A stretch of DNA of 64,000 nucleotides from Lawsonibacter faecis (GCF_014287675.1 NZ_JACOPQ010000001.1:186001-250000); one strand, 5' to 3'; positions 16,146-25,217 are shown, counted from the stretch's first letter. Notes: generated by a model from the letters alone, not told the origin. Made by a program: numbers and translations.

Positions 16146-18845
16146 ATGTCCCACCGCCTGAACAAGCGCGATGAGAAAATTCTGGCCCTGGCCAACCACA
16201 TCGGCCGGAAGAAGCCGGGCAGCAAGGACGCCTACGACTTCGAGGCCCCCGAGTACCTGATATTGGAGCCGGTGGTCACCCACGAGATGGCCGACGTCTG
16301 CATGACCATGAAGATCCGCGAGCACCTGACCGCCGAGGAGGTTGCGCCCCGCTGCGGCAGGAGTGTGGAGGAGACCCACCGCATCCTGCTGGAGCTGGCC
16401 GACGCGGGCGTGTGCTTCGTCAACGTGGTGAACGGCAAGGACACCTTTTTCTACGATACCTGGGTGCCCGGCATCATGGAGATGATGGTCAACCACCCCA
16501 CCAACCCCCGCAAATACCCCCAGATCGCCGAGGCCTTCGAGGCCTACGGCCGCGTCCGGGGCGCGGGCACGGCGGGCATGAGCCCGGTGGGCGTGGGCCT
16601 GATGCGTGTCATCCCCATCGAGCAGGCCATCTCCGCCGAGACCCGGAGGGCCTCCTACGAGGAGCTCTCCAAATATATCGAGGAGAATACCATCTTCTCA
16701 GTCTCCAACTGCTCCTGCCGCACCGCCCGGGAGATCATGGGCGAGGGCTGCGGGCACCTGAAGGAGGACATGTGCATCCAGATGGGCCACGCGGCGGAGT
16801 ACTACATCCGCACGGGCCGGGGCCGCCAGGTGGAGAAGGCGGAGGTCTACGAGATCCTCCGCCGGGCCGAGGAGAACGGCCTCATGCACGAGATCCCCAA
16901 CCTGGACGGCTCGGGCAAGACCCACGCCATCTGCAACTGCTGCGGCTGCGGCTGCTTCTCCATGCGCACCGCCGAGATGTTCATCAACGCCGACATGGTC
17001 CGCTCCAACTACGTCTCCAGGGTGGATAAGGACAAGTGCGTGGCCTGCGGCCAGTGCGTGGAGAACTGCCCGGTGAACGCCCTCCAATTGGGGCAGAAGG
17101 TCTGCTCGTCGAAGCCCGTGGTGGAGAAGATTGTCCGCAAAGAGACCCCCCGGGACACCAAGTGGACCAGCGACCACTGGAACGTGGACTACCGCATCAA
17201 CCGCAAAAACGTGGTGGACACGGGCACGGCCCCCTGCAAGACCGAGTGCCCCGCCCACATCGGCATCCAGGGCTATATCAAGCTGGCCGCCCAGGGCAAG
17301 TATACCGACGCGCTGGAGCTCATCAAGAAGGAGAACCCCTTCCCCGCCGTCTGCGGGCGCATCTGCAACCGCCGCTGCGAGCAGGCCTGCACCAGGGGCG
17401 ACGTGGATGAGCCCCTCGCCATCGACGAGATTAAAAAGTTCATCGCCGACCAGGACATGGACCCCTCCCGCCGCTTCATCCCGAAAAAGCGGCACAATTA
17501 CTCCGACAAGAAGATCGCCGTGGTGGGCGCCGGCCCCGCCGGCCTCTCCTGCGCCTACTATCTGGCGCTTGACGGCTATACCGTCACCGTCTTCGAGAAG
17601 CAGCAGGCCCTGGGCGGCATGCTCACTCTGGGCATCCCCGCCTTCCGGCTGGAGAAGGACGTGGTCAATGCCGAAATTGACGTACTCAGGGAGCTGGGCG
17701 TAGAGTTTAAAACCGGCGTGGAGGTTGGGAGGGACGTGACCCTGGCCCAGCTCCGGGAGCAGGGCTACCGGGCCTTCTACCTGGCCGTGGGCGCTCAGGC
17801 GGGCCGCGCGCTTAATATCGAGGGGGAGAACGCCCAGGGAGTCCTCTCTGGCGTGGAGTTTGTCCGGGATATCAACCTGGGGCGCGACGTGAAGCTCTCC
17901 GGCAGGGTCATCGTCATCGGCGGGGGCAACGTGGCCGTGGACGTGGCCCGCTCCGCCGTCCGGGTGGGGTCGGAGACCGTCTCCATGTACTGCCTGGAGA
18001 GCCGGGCCGAGATGCCCGCGTCCGCCGACGAGGTGGAGGAGGCCGGCGAGGAGGGGATCTCCGTACAAAACGGCTGGGGGCCCAAGCGCATCCTCACCGA
18101 GAACGGTAAGGTCACCGCCGTGGAGTTCAAGCGCTGCGTCTCGGTCTTTGACGAGAACCGCCGCTTCTCCCCCAAGTACGATGAAAACGATGTGATTGTG
18201 TTTCCCGCCGACTATGTGCTCCTCTCCATCGGCCAGGCCGTCGACTGGGGCCGCCTGCTGGAGGGCTCCGGGGTGGAGTTGAACCCCAACCGCACCATTA
18301 AGGCCGATCCCTTTACTTACCAGACCGCCGAGAGCGATATCTTCGCCGGCGGCGACGCCTTTACCGGGCCCAAGTTTGCCATCGACGCCATCGCCGCGGG
18401 CAAGCAGGGGGCCATCTCCATCCACCGCTTCGTCCAGCCGGGCCAGAGCCTGATATATGGCCGGGACCGCCGGGAGTACAAGGCGCTGGACAAGGAGCAC
18501 CTGGAGCTGGACAGCTACGACCGCATGCCCCGGGAGCAGGTCCGCCGCAGCTCCGACGCCCGGAAGAGCTTCCGGGACGACCGCCTCACCTTTACCGAGG
18601 AGCAGGTGCGCCGGGAGACCGAGCGCTGTCTGGGCTGCGGCGCCACCGTGGTGGATGAATTCCTCTGTGTGGGCTGCGGCCAGTGCACCACCAAATGCAA
18701 GTTTGACGCCATTACTCTGGAGCGCAAGTACGACGGCGAGGGCGTCTCCCTGGAGGACATGAAGAAGGCCCTGGTGCCCCACGTCATCAAGCGCACCGGC
18801 AAAATGACACTCAAGAAGATCAAGACCGCCTTCTCCAGGGACTGA
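16146..18845 (+). CDS. Modular Fe-S/FAD oxidoreductase with GltD-like core
   Basis: 899 residues, ATG at 16146 behind AAAAAGGAGAGG. Order of parts: a winged-helix-like N-terminal region (about 20-110); a Cys cluster (about 186-215, CSC and two further Cys); a dense CNCCGCGC motif (about 261-270); a ferredoxin motif CVACGQCVENCP (about 297-308); a GltD-type N-terminal Fe-S domain (355-430, with CGRICNRRCEQAC); a two-dinucleotide flavoprotein core with the FAD motif GAGPAG (about 458) and the NAD(P) motif GGGNVAVDVARS (about 592); and a C-terminal double cluster (CLGCG, CVGCGQCTTKC, about 825-850). It looks like an NAD(P)H-dependent flavoprotein passing electrons along several clusters. Embedded between hypB and hypA, it suggests a nickel-linked redox task. 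Substrate unknown. Confidence 0.88.
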   Translation: MSHRLNKRDEKILALANHIGRKKPGSKDAYDFEAPEYLILEPVVTHEMADVCMTMKIREHLTAEEVAPRCGRSVEETHRILLELADAGVCFVNVVNGKDTFFYDTWVPGIMEMMVNHPTNPRKYPQIAEAFEAYGRVRGAGTAGMSPVGVGLMRVIPIEQAISAETRRASYEELSKYIEENTIFSVSNCSCRTAREIMGEGCGHLKEDMCIQMGHAAEYYIRTGRGRQVEKAEVYEILRRAEENGLMHEIPNLDGSGKTHAICNCCGCGCFSMRTAEMFINADMVRSNYVSRVDKDKCVACGQCVENCPVNALQLGQKVCSSKPVVEKIVRKETPRDTKWTSDHWNVDYRINRKNVVDTGTAPCKTECPAHIGIQGYIKLAAQGKYTDALELIKKENPFPAVCGRICNRRCEQACTRGDVDEPLAIDEIKKFIADQDMDPSRRFIPKKRHNYSDKKIAVVGAGPAGLSCAYYLALDGYTVTVFEKQQALGGMLTLGIPAFRLEKDVVNAEIDVLRELGVEFKTGVEVGRDVTLAQLREQGYRAFYLAVGAQAGRALNIEGENAQGVLSGVEFVRDINLGRDVKLSGRVIVIGGGNVAVDVARSAVRVGSETVSMYCLESRAEMPASADEVEEAGEEGISVQNGWGPKRILTENGKVTAVEFKRCVSVFDENRRFSPKYDENDVIVFPADYVLLSIGQAVDWGRLLEGSGVELNPNRTIKADPFTYQTAESDIFAGGDAFTGPKFAIDAIAAGKQGAISIHRFVQPGQSLIYGRDRREYKALDKEHLELDSYDRMPREQVRRSSDARKSFRDDRLTFTEEQVRRETERCLGCGATVVDEFLCVGCGQCTTKCKFDAITLERKYDGEGVSLEDMKKALVPHVIKRTGKMTLKKIKTAFSRD

Positions 18846-18949
18846 CGCCCCTCCCCGTTCTCCGCAGGGCGTGGTAATCCGCATCCGCCGTATCCGTGTC
18901 AATCCCTCCGCGTCCTCCGTCCCACCCCAACCGACAGGCAGGTGATCAT

Positions 18950-19291
18950 TTGCACGAACTTGGCATCATCATTGAGGTCGTCCAGACCGTGGAGCGCATC
19001 GCACGGGAGCAGAATCTGACCCAAATTCAGCGTCTGACCCTCCAGATTGGAGAGCTCTCCTCGGTCATCCCCTATTTTGTGGAGCAGTGCTACCCTGCCG
19101 CGGTGGACGGCACCATGCTGGAGCAGACCGAGCTTGAGATTGAGGTCCTCCCCGGCAACGGGCTGTGTAAATCCTGCGGTAAGGTCTTCAATCTCCGGGA
19201 GCATGAGCGCACCTGCCCCAGGTGCGGGGCGAGATCCTGGGAGCTCCTGGGCGGAAAGGAGTTCAACATCAAGGAGATTCTGGCCTGCTGA
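18950..19291 (+). CDS. hypA: HypA, nickel metallochaperone
   Basis: 113 residues if started at the TTG at 18950, which gives the canonical MHE N-terminus whose His2 binds nickel in HypA; the longer frame from 18896 would bury it. A GGCAGGTGA site precedes the TTG. The zinc site is complete: Cys73, Cys76, Cys89 and Cys92 in two CxxC pairs. HypA passes nickel to its target with HypB, encoded upstream of the large oxidoreductase. Gap to the oxidoreductase stop is 104 bp. Target protein not evident here. Confidence 0.95.
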   Translation: MHELGIIIEVVQTVERIAREQNLTQIQRLTLQIGELSSVIPYFVEQCYPAAVDGTMLEQTELEIEVLPGNGLCKSCGKVFNLREHERTCPRCGARSWELLGGKEFNIKEILAC

Positions 19292-19355
19292 CCCGCGCCC
19301 CGTCCCAATCTGTGTGACAATCTGTGTGTGACGATACTGTAAAGGAGCGTTTCAA

Positions 19356-20357
19356 ATGCTGTTTCAAGTGTATGGAGAAAACGCGCTGTTCCAGTGGCTG
19401 GGCCTGATCCTGGTCTTCGGCTGCCTGATACTGGTGAACGAGCTGACGCGGAGGAGCAAGGCGGGCGGCATTGTCTTCCTGTTCGCCATCCCCGCCGTCC
19501 TCACGGTCTACTTCATCGCCATCTATGTGGGGGCCGCCTCCGGCGCGGAATGGGCCCTCAATAACCCAACCTATATCTATATGAACAGCTGGTTCCACTA
19601 CGCCAAGCTCTATGCCGCCCTGGCCGGGTGCATCGGCTTCATGCTCATCCGCTACCAGTGGGGCGTCGGCAAAAAGAAGTGGTTCCTCTACTTCCCCTGG
19701 TTCATCCTGGCGGGCAACATCCTCATCGCCGTGGTCAGCGACCTGGAGTCCGCGCTCAACGGCTTCAACAGCTGGTGGCTCTCCTCCGAGGGCGTGATGC
19801 TCTACGGCGGCTGGCACAACATCTTCAACGCCCTGGCGGGCATCCTCAACATCGTGGGCATCACCGGCTGGCTGGGCATCAAGGTCTCCAAGGACAGGCG
19901 GGATATGCTCTGGCCCGACATGGTCCTCATCTACATCATCGCCTACGACATCTGGAACTTCGCCTACACCTATAACTGCCTGCCCACCCACGCCTGGTAC
20001 TGCGGCGTGGCCCTGCTGCTGGCCCCCACCGTGGCGGCCCTCTTCTGGAATAAGGGCGCTTGGCTGGCCAACCGGGCCCACACCCTGGCCATCTGGTGCA
20101 TGTTCGCCCAGGTCTTCCCCATGTTCCAGGACTACAGCGTCTTCTCCGTGAAGAGCGTCCAGTACGCCGACAACTTCCTGCCCATAACGGTTATCAGCGC
20201 CCTGGCCCTCATCGCCAACGTGGTCCTCGTCGTGGTGGTCTTCCGCCGCGCCAGACAGCAGAAGAAGAACCCCTATATGAACGATGTGTTTACCAATACC
20301 GCCGACTACAAAAAGGCCATGTCCCGCGCGGACCAGACCATCCTCGTCCGCAAATAA
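19356..20357 (+). CDS. Polytopic membrane protein, probable DUF5692 family
   Basis: 333 residues with about eight or nine hydrophobic segments, starting at an ATG behind AAAGGAGCG. Notable conserved-looking features: many Trp and Tyr at segment ends, a GGWHNIFNALAGILN motif, and DMVLIYIIAYDIWNFAYTYNCLPTHAWYCG split over one helix pair. The C-terminal 40 residues are cytoplasmic and charged. I believe this is the family catalogued as DUF5692; its function is unknown. As last gene of the hypB-oxidoreductase-hypA cluster it might anchor the complex or transport its substrate or nickel. Terminator follows. Confidence 0.75.
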   Translation: MLFQVYGENALFQWLGLILVFGCLILVNELTRRSKAGGIVFLFAIPAVLTVYFIAIYVGAASGAEWALNNPTYIYMNSWFHYAKLYAALAGCIGFMLIRYQWGVGKKKWFLYFPWFILAGNILIAVVSDLESALNGFNSWWLSSEGVMLYGGWHNIFNALAGILNIVGITGWLGIKVSKDRRDMLWPDMVLIYIIAYDIWNFAYTYNCLPTHAWYCGVALLLAPTVAALFWNKGAWLANRAHTLAIWCMFAQVFPMFQDYSVFSVKSVQYADNFLPITVISALALIANVVLVVVVFRRARQQKKNPYMNDVFTNTADYKKAMSRADQTILVRK

Positions 20358-20369
20358 TCAAGCTATTAT

Positions 20370-20396
20370 GAGGGGCCGCCCGGTGGGCGGCCCCTC
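20370..20396 (+). terminator. Terminator of the hyp cluster
   Basis: Stem GAGGGGCCGCCC/GGGCGGCCCCTC with a 3-base loop, 13 bp after the last stop. The following U-tract is poor (CTGTCCGT). Confidence 0.75.
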
Positions 20397-20495
20397 CTGT
20401 CCGTCTTCTCCCTGCGCGGCGCACCGCCTTCCCTCTCCGGGCAGCGTGCTCACGCACGAACCGCAGCAGCTCAAGAGCAAAAAACTTTTCCGCCA

Positions 20496-20523
20496 TTGAC
20501 AAGCCCACCCATGCTATTATAAT
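20496..20523 (+). promoter_or_regulatory. Promoter of the LacI-type regulator gene
   Basis: TTGACA at 20496-20501 and TATAAT at 20518-20523, 16 bp apart, both perfect hexamers. The gene's ATG lies 47 bp further. Confidence 0.85.
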
Positions 20524-20569
20524 GGGATGAGACATTGCGCGGCGCATCGGCCGCTTCAGGAGGCGCAGT

Positions 20570-21598
20570 ATGGCAACCATTAAGCAAATCGCCGAGCTGG
20601 CGGGGGTGTCCCGCGGGACGGTGGACCGTGTGCTCAATAACCGCCCCGGCGTAAAGCCGGACACCGCGGAGCTAATCCGTAAAATCGCCGCAGAGGTCAA
20701 CTACCGCCCCGACCTGGCGGGCAAAATCCTGGCCGCCAGGAAGAAAAATCTGCGTCTGGGCTTTCTGACCCTGGAGGGAGACGAGTTCACCTTCTTCCAC
20801 GACGTGACCCAGGCCGCCCGGAAAAAGGCCGTGGAGCTGCAAAACCTGGGGGTGGAGATCCGCTTCTACCTGGTACGGGAGTTCACCCGCTCCGGCCTGG
20901 AGGCCCTGGCCGCCCAAGTGGAGGGCGACCAGTTGGACGGCATGGCCATGGTCCCCATGATGACCCCGGCCATCATCTCCCTCATGCACACGCTGGAGGC
21001 GCGGGGCACTCCCATCATCTTCTTCAATATCGACGAGCCCTCGGTCAAGCGCCTGTGCTATGTGGGCTGCGACTACGTCCGGGCGGGCCGGGTGGCCGCC
21101 GGGCTGGCCGCCCTCACCACCGGGGGCCGGGGCACGGTGGGCCTGCTCACCCTCCACGACTCGGATAACTACAGCTACCAGGAGCGCGCCCTGGGCTTCA
21201 CCCGGGAGCTCTCTGAGCGCTACCCGGCCATGACGCTTTTAAACGGCGGCGCGCCCACCATCTTTCAGCACGGGGACTATTCCGCCGTCCACACCCTCTT
21301 CCGGGAACACCCTGAGCTGGACGCCATCTACATCGTCAACCTGGGCGATTTCTCCGTCTGCCGGGAGGCCCGGATCGCCGCGGGCGAGCGTCCCCTCTCC
21401 ATCATCACCAACGACCTGGTCGCCGCTCAGCGGGAGATGCTCCAAAGCGGTGTGATCTCCGCCACCCTGGGCCAACAGCCGGAGGTCCAGGGCGCCCTGC
21501 CCCTCCAGCTTCTCTACCAGGCCCTGGCCTTCGGGGAGGCCCCCGGCGCGGACAAGCTCTATACCGATCTGAATATCTATATCAGCCAGAACATCTGA
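20570..21598 (+). CDS. LacI-family transcriptional regulator
   Basis: 342 residues. The N-terminal LacI helix-turn-helix is plain (TIKQIAELAGVSRGTVDRVLNNRPGV, split at residues 3-27), followed by the hinge region and a periplasmic-binding-protein-like sugar-sensing domain (about 60-340). It precedes a GH3 glycosidase gene whose promoter carries two copies of a 14-bp imperfect palindrome, the likely operators. The inducer should be a sugar released from the plant or host glycan that the enzyme attacks. A strong terminator separates the two genes, so they are transcribed independently. Confidence 0.92.
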   Translation: MATIKQIAELAGVSRGTVDRVLNNRPGVKPDTAELIRKIAAEVNYRPDLAGKILAARKKNLRLGFLTLEGDEFTFFHDVTQAARKKAVELQNLGVEIRFYLVREFTRSGLEALAAQVEGDQLDGMAMVPMMTPAIISLMHTLEARGTPIIFFNIDEPSVKRLCYVGCDYVRAGRVAAGLAALTTGGRGTVGLLTLHDSDNYSYQERALGFTRELSERYPAMTLLNGGAPTIFQHGDYSAVHTLFREHPELDAIYIVNLGDFSVCREARIAAGERPLSIITNDLVAAQREMLQSGVISATLGQQPEVQGALPLQLLYQALAFGEAPGADKLYTDLNIYISQNI

Positions 21599-21617
21599 CC
21601 CCCGGCAGGCCGTCGCA

Positions 21618-21656
21618 CCGGGGCGGGGGGCCCCCAGCCCCCGCCCCGGTTTTTTC
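21618..21656 (+). terminator. Rho-independent terminator after the LacI gene
   Basis: Stem CCGGGGCGGGGG/CCCCCGCCCCGG followed by T6, 20 bp past the stop. Confidence 0.92.
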
Positions 21657-21720
21657 GCCCAAAGTGCGCCCCCCATCCTTATGCACAAAGGCTAAAATAT
21701 TACCCGCGCCTCTTTCCCCG

Positions 21721-21805
21721 TTGACATTCCTTTCCGCTGCTCTTATGATAGTAGTCAAGGTTGTGCACGAGCACTTTTTTATTCCGGATTATTGTGCACG
21801 AGCAC
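21721..21805 (+). promoter_or_regulatory. GH3 gene promoter with twin operators
   Basis: TTGACA (21721-21726) and TATGAT (21744-21749) are 17 bp apart. Downstream are two identical copies of TTGTGCACGAGCAC at 21761-21774 and 21792-21805, 31 bp apart centre to centre (three helical turns). Each is an imperfect palindrome (GTGC..GCAC), placed where a bound LacI-type repressor would block transcription. Confidence 0.8.
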
Positions 21806-21858
21806 GCTTCCAATTTAATCCCAGACAGGCCGCAACGATGAGAAAAGGAGATGCGCCC

Positions 21859-24291
21859 ATGAAATACGCAGACCTGATTGCCGGCATGACGCTGGAGGAG
21901 AAATGCTCCCTGCTGAGCGGCGAGGGCAACTTTACGTCCAAACCCCTCCCCCGCCTCGGGATCCCCGGGATGTTCCTGGCCGACGGACCTCACGGCCTGC
22001 GCAAGCAGGCGGGCGCGGCGGACCACCTGGGGCTGAACGCCAGCCTCCCCGCCACCTGCTTCCCTACGGCGGCCGCCATGGCCAACTCATGGGACACAGC
22101 ACTGGGGGAGGAGCTGGGAAGGCTACTGGGGGAGGAGGCGGCGGCCCAGGGCGTCAATATCCTGCTGGGCCCAGGCTTGAATATGAAGCGCTCCCCTCTC
22201 TGCGGGCGGAACTTTGAGTACTTCTCGGAGGACCCCTATCTGGCGGGCAAGCTGGCGGCGGCGTATATCCGGGGCATTCAGTCCAGAGGCATCTCCGCCT
22301 GCCCCAAGCACTTCGCGGCCAACAACCAGGAGACCCTGCGCATGTCCACCGACAGTGTGGTGGATGAGCGCACCCTGCGGGAAATCTACCTCACCGGGTT
22401 TGAAATCGCCGTGCGGGAGGGCAGGCCCCGCTCCATCATGTCCTCCTACAATCTGATTAACGGCGTCTATGCAAATGAGGACCAGAAGCTCCTGCGGGAC
22501 ATCCTGGTGGACGAGTGGGGCTTCGACGGTTTTGTGGTCACCGACTGGGGCGGCAGCAACGACCACGTGGCGGGCGTAAAGGCGGGCTCCGCCCTGGAGA
22601 TGCCGGCCCCCGGCCCCACCAGCGACCTGGACCTGGTGAACGCCGTCCGCTCCGGCGCACTGGACGAGGCGGCCGTGGACGCCCGGGTCGACGAGCTGCT
22701 GGGCGTCATCTTCGCCACCCGGATTCCCGGGGACGCGCCCGGGAGCTTCGATACCGAGGCCCACCACGCCTTCGGGTCCAAGGTGGCGGAGAGCACCATC
22801 GTTCTGCTGAAGAACGAGGACAATCTTCTGCCCCTCAAGGCGGGCGCCCGGGTGGCCGTCATCGGCGACTTTGCCCGGACGCCCCGCTATCAGGGCGCGG
22901 GCTCCAGCGTGGTGAACCCCACCAGGCTGGACAACGCCCTGGACTGTCTGAAGGCCAGTACCCTGGACGTGACCGGCTTCGCCCAGGGCTTCCGGCGGGA
23001 CGGCGGAGAGGACGCGCCTCTGCTGGAAGAGGCCGCGGCGCTGGCCGGGAAGGCCGATGCGGTCCTCCTCTACCTGGGCCTGGCCGAGGTGACCGAGGTG
23101 GAGGGCATGGACCGGCCCCGGATGATTCTGGCCCCCAACCAGGTGGCGGTGCTGGAGGCGGTGCGCGGGGCGAACCCCAACGTGGTGGTCATTCTCTCCG
23201 GCGGCGCGCCCATTGAAATGCCCTGGCTGGACTGCTGCAAGGCCCTGGTCCACGGATATCTGGGCGGCCAGGCGGGCGCGGGAGCTATGGTAAAGGTACT
23301 CACGGGAGAGGTGAACCCCTCCGGCCGACTGGCCGAGAGCTACCCCATGGCCGACGCCGACACCCCGGCATACAGGCACTTCCCGGGCGCGGAGCGCACC
23401 GTGGAGTACCGCGAAGGGCCCTTCATCGGCTACCGCTACTACTGCACCGCCAACGTCCCCGTCCGCTTCCCCTTCGGCTTCGGCCTGAGCTATACAACCT
23501 TTGAATACTCCGCCTTATCCGTCAATGAAAGGGAGACCACCCTCACCGTGACCAACACCGGCAGCCGCGCCGGGGCCGAAGTGATACAGGTCTACATTGG
23601 GATGGAAAACAGCGCCGTCTTCCGCCCCGCTCTGGAGCTGAAGGGTTTTACCAAGGTGTTTCTGGAGCCAAGCGAGTCCAAAACCGTGAGCATCCCGCTG
23701 GATGACAAGGCATTCCGTTATTTTAACGTCAAAACCGGAAAATTTGAGGTGGAAGGCGGCATTTACGAGGTAAAGGCGGGCTCCTCCTGCGAGAATATCC
23801 GCCTGAGCGCGAAAATTGAAATCAGCGGCGCCTGCGCAGAGGGTATCTACGACATAACGGCCCTCTCCAGCTATTATTCCGGCAAGGTGAACGATGTGGG
23901 CGACCGGGAATTTCAGACGCTGCTGGGCCGCCCCATCCCTCCGGCCAAGTGGGACCGCAGCGCCCCCCTGGGCCGCAACGACACCGTCTCCCAGCTCTGC
24001 TACGCCAGGAGCGCCCCGGCCCGGCTGGTCTACCGCATCATCGACGGTAAACGGCGCAGGGCAGAGGCCGCGGGCAAGCCTGATTTGAATATTTTGTCCA
24101 TCTACAACATGCCCTTCCGGGGCATCGCCAAGCTCATGGGGCCCATGGTGGATATGGAGATGGTGGACGCCATTCTCTTTCTGGCCAACGGTCATTTATT
24201 CGGCGGACTGGGCCGCCTCTTCGGCGCCTGGCGGCGAAAGGGGAAGCTGGAGAAGGAGATGCGCGGAACGCTCCAAGGCACAGGCAGATGA
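21859..24291 (+). CDS. Glycoside hydrolase family 3 (beta-glycosidase)
   Basis: 810 residues from the ATG at 21859 behind AAAAGGAG; the longer upstream frame would run across the promoter. The GH3 N-terminal barrel carries PKHFAANNQE (about 149-158) and the catalytic nucleophile Asp229 in VVTDWGG. The second GH3 domain and an FnIII-like domain (about 540-660) follow, then a C-terminal extension of about 150 residues including helices seen in some Clostridia GH3 enzymes. No signal peptide: a cytoplasmic beta-glucosidase, xylosidase or similar, acting on imported oligosaccharides. Regulated by the adjacent LacI protein through the visible operators. Exact sugar not determinable. Confidence 0.93.
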   Translation: MKYADLIAGMTLEEKCSLLSGEGNFTSKPLPRLGIPGMFLADGPHGLRKQAGAADHLGLNASLPATCFPTAAAMANSWDTALGEELGRLLGEEAAAQGVNILLGPGLNMKRSPLCGRNFEYFSEDPYLAGKLAAAYIRGIQSRGISACPKHFAANNQETLRMSTDSVVDERTLREIYLTGFEIAVREGRPRSIMSSYNLINGVYANEDQKLLRDILVDEWGFDGFVVTDWGGSNDHVAGVKAGSALEMPAPGPTSDLDLVNAVRSGALDEAAVDARVDELLGVIFATRIPGDAPGSFDTEAHHAFGSKVAESTIVLLKNEDNLLPLKAGARVAVIGDFARTPRYQGAGSSVVNPTRLDNALDCLKASTLDVTGFAQGFRRDGGEDAPLLEEAAALAGKADAVLLYLGLAEVTEVEGMDRPRMILAPNQVAVLEAVRGANPNVVVILSGGAPIEMPWLDCCKALVHGYLGGQAGAGAMVKVLTGEVNPSGRLAESYPMADADTPAYRHFPGAERTVEYREGPFIGYRYYCTANVPVRFPFGFGLSYTTFEYSALSVNERETTLTVTNTGSRAGAEVIQVYIGMENSAVFRPALELKGFTKVFLEPSESKTVSIPLDDKAFRYFNVKTGKFEVEGGIYEVKAGSSCENIRLSAKIEISGACAEGIYDITALSSYYSGKVNDVGDREFQTLLGRPIPPAKWDRSAPLGRNDTVSQLCYARSAPARLVYRIIDGKRRRAEAAGKPDLNILSIYNMPFRGIAKLMGPMVDMEMVDAILFLANGHLFGGLGRLFGAWRRKGKLEKEMRGTLQGTGR

Positions 24292-24295
24292 CGGA

Positions 24296-24497
24296 AACCT
24301 CCGCAGAGCAAGCCTTGCAGTGTTCCGTCGTCCGCAGACGACGGAATAAAATGAAACACCGCCATTTCTGGGGGCATGAGCCTCAGAAATGACACTTTTT
24401 ATGACGTATGGGGCGAATTTTTTCCAAGAGATCAAACCCTATCCGTCGTGCAGCCTTCTGTCAAAGGGGCGGACGGTCGTCGCCCTTTTTTTGACAC
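24296..24497 (+). repeat. Dispersed structured repeat, copy 2
   Basis: Begins five bases after the GH3 stop. Shares the CCTCCGCAGAGCAAGCC start, the CCGTCGTCCGCAGACGACGG hairpin, the CATTTCTG/CAGAAATG pair and the CTTCTGTCAAA segment with the other copies. The final hairpin differs (GGGCGGACGGTCGTCGCCC, then T7) and can act as terminator for the GH3 gene. Confidence 0.85.
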
Positions 24498-24514
24498 CCT
24501 GGCGCTTTTGTCAG

Positions 24515-24543
24515 TTGTGCGGGGCAGCTTTTCCCAGTACAAT
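24515..24543 (+). promoter_or_regulatory. Promoter of the YhhN-family gene
   Basis: TTGTGC (24515-24520), 17 bp, TACAAT (24538-24543). The coding start is 24 bp further. Confidence 0.6.
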
Positions 24544-24566
24544 GGAGAGGGAAAGGGGGCTTCGTC

Positions 24567-25217
24567 ATGTATCTGCTGATGCTGGTATTGTTTCTATTGT
24601 GCGCACTGGTTCACCTCTGGGCAAGCGCGGCCCGGCGCGTCACGCTGCGCAGAATAACCAAACCCCTGCTGATGCCTCTGCTGCTGGCATTTTATATTCT
24701 CTCCGCCGCCCGGCCTGAACCTCTGGCGGCGGCGGCCCTTCTCTGCGGCTTCGTAGGGGACGTGGCCCTGGTCATGCCCGGTGCGGAGGAGAAGCGGGAG
24801 AAGCCCCATCCTCTCCTGATGGCGGGGCTGGGGGCCTTTGCGCTGGGGCACCTGTGCTATATCGCGGTCTTCATCCGCGGAGTGACCCGCTGGCCCTCGG
24901 TCTGGACCATGGTGCTGGCGGCGGCGGCGCTCTGCCTGCTGTTTATCAAAATCTTTTTAGAGCTGCGCCCCCATATGGGCGCGCTGATGCCCACGGGCAC
25001 CGCTTACCTTGTGGTGCTGCTGACCATGGCCTTCTTCGCGGGGATGTCGGGTGTGGCCGGGGGTGCGCCCCTGCGTGGTATGGGCGGGCTCTTCTTCATC
25101 CTGTCGGACTACATTCTGGCCCGGTCCATCCTGCTGGGCGAGCGGCGCTGCACCCACCTGGCGGTGATGTCCACCTACCTGACCGCCCAGACTCTGCTGG
25201 TGCTAAGCCTCCTCTGA
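24567..25217 (+). CDS. Lysoplasmalogenase / YhhN-family membrane protein
   Basis: 216 residues with seven to eight hydrophobic segments. Family motifs are visible: GFVGDVALV (about residues 70-78) and the late LSDYILARSIL with its conserved Asp. Animal and bacterial homologues (TMEM86, YhhN) hydrolyse the vinyl-ether bond of lysoplasmalogens; plasmalogens occur in anaerobic Clostridia, so this role is plausible but unproved here. GAAAGGGGG lies before the ATG. Precedes degV-like gene by 76 bp, which has its own promoter. Confidence 0.82.
   Translation: MYLLMLVLFLLCALVHLWASAARRVTLRRITKPLLMPLLLAFYILSAARPEPLAAAALLCGFVGDVALVMPGAEEKREKPHPLLMAGLGAFALGHLCYIAVFIRGVTRWPSVWTMVLAAAALCLLFIKIFLELRPHMGALMPTGTAYLVVLLTMAFFAGMSGVAGGAPLRGMGGLFFILSDYILARSILLGERRCTHLAVMSTYLTAQTLLVLSLL

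Noticed and set aside
16698..18902. 734-codon open frame on the minus strand
   Set aside because: Antisense to the oxidoreductase gene. Long antisense frames are expected at this GC content; low-complexity Ala/Gly/Val/His-rich sequence and no ribosome site.
15367..19291. Reading hypA and hypB as proof of a local hydrogenase
   Set aside because: No hydrogenase large or small subunit, protease or hypCDEF gene is present; the oxidoreductase lacks the L1/L2 CxxC nickel-site motifs of NiFe large subunits as far as I can see.
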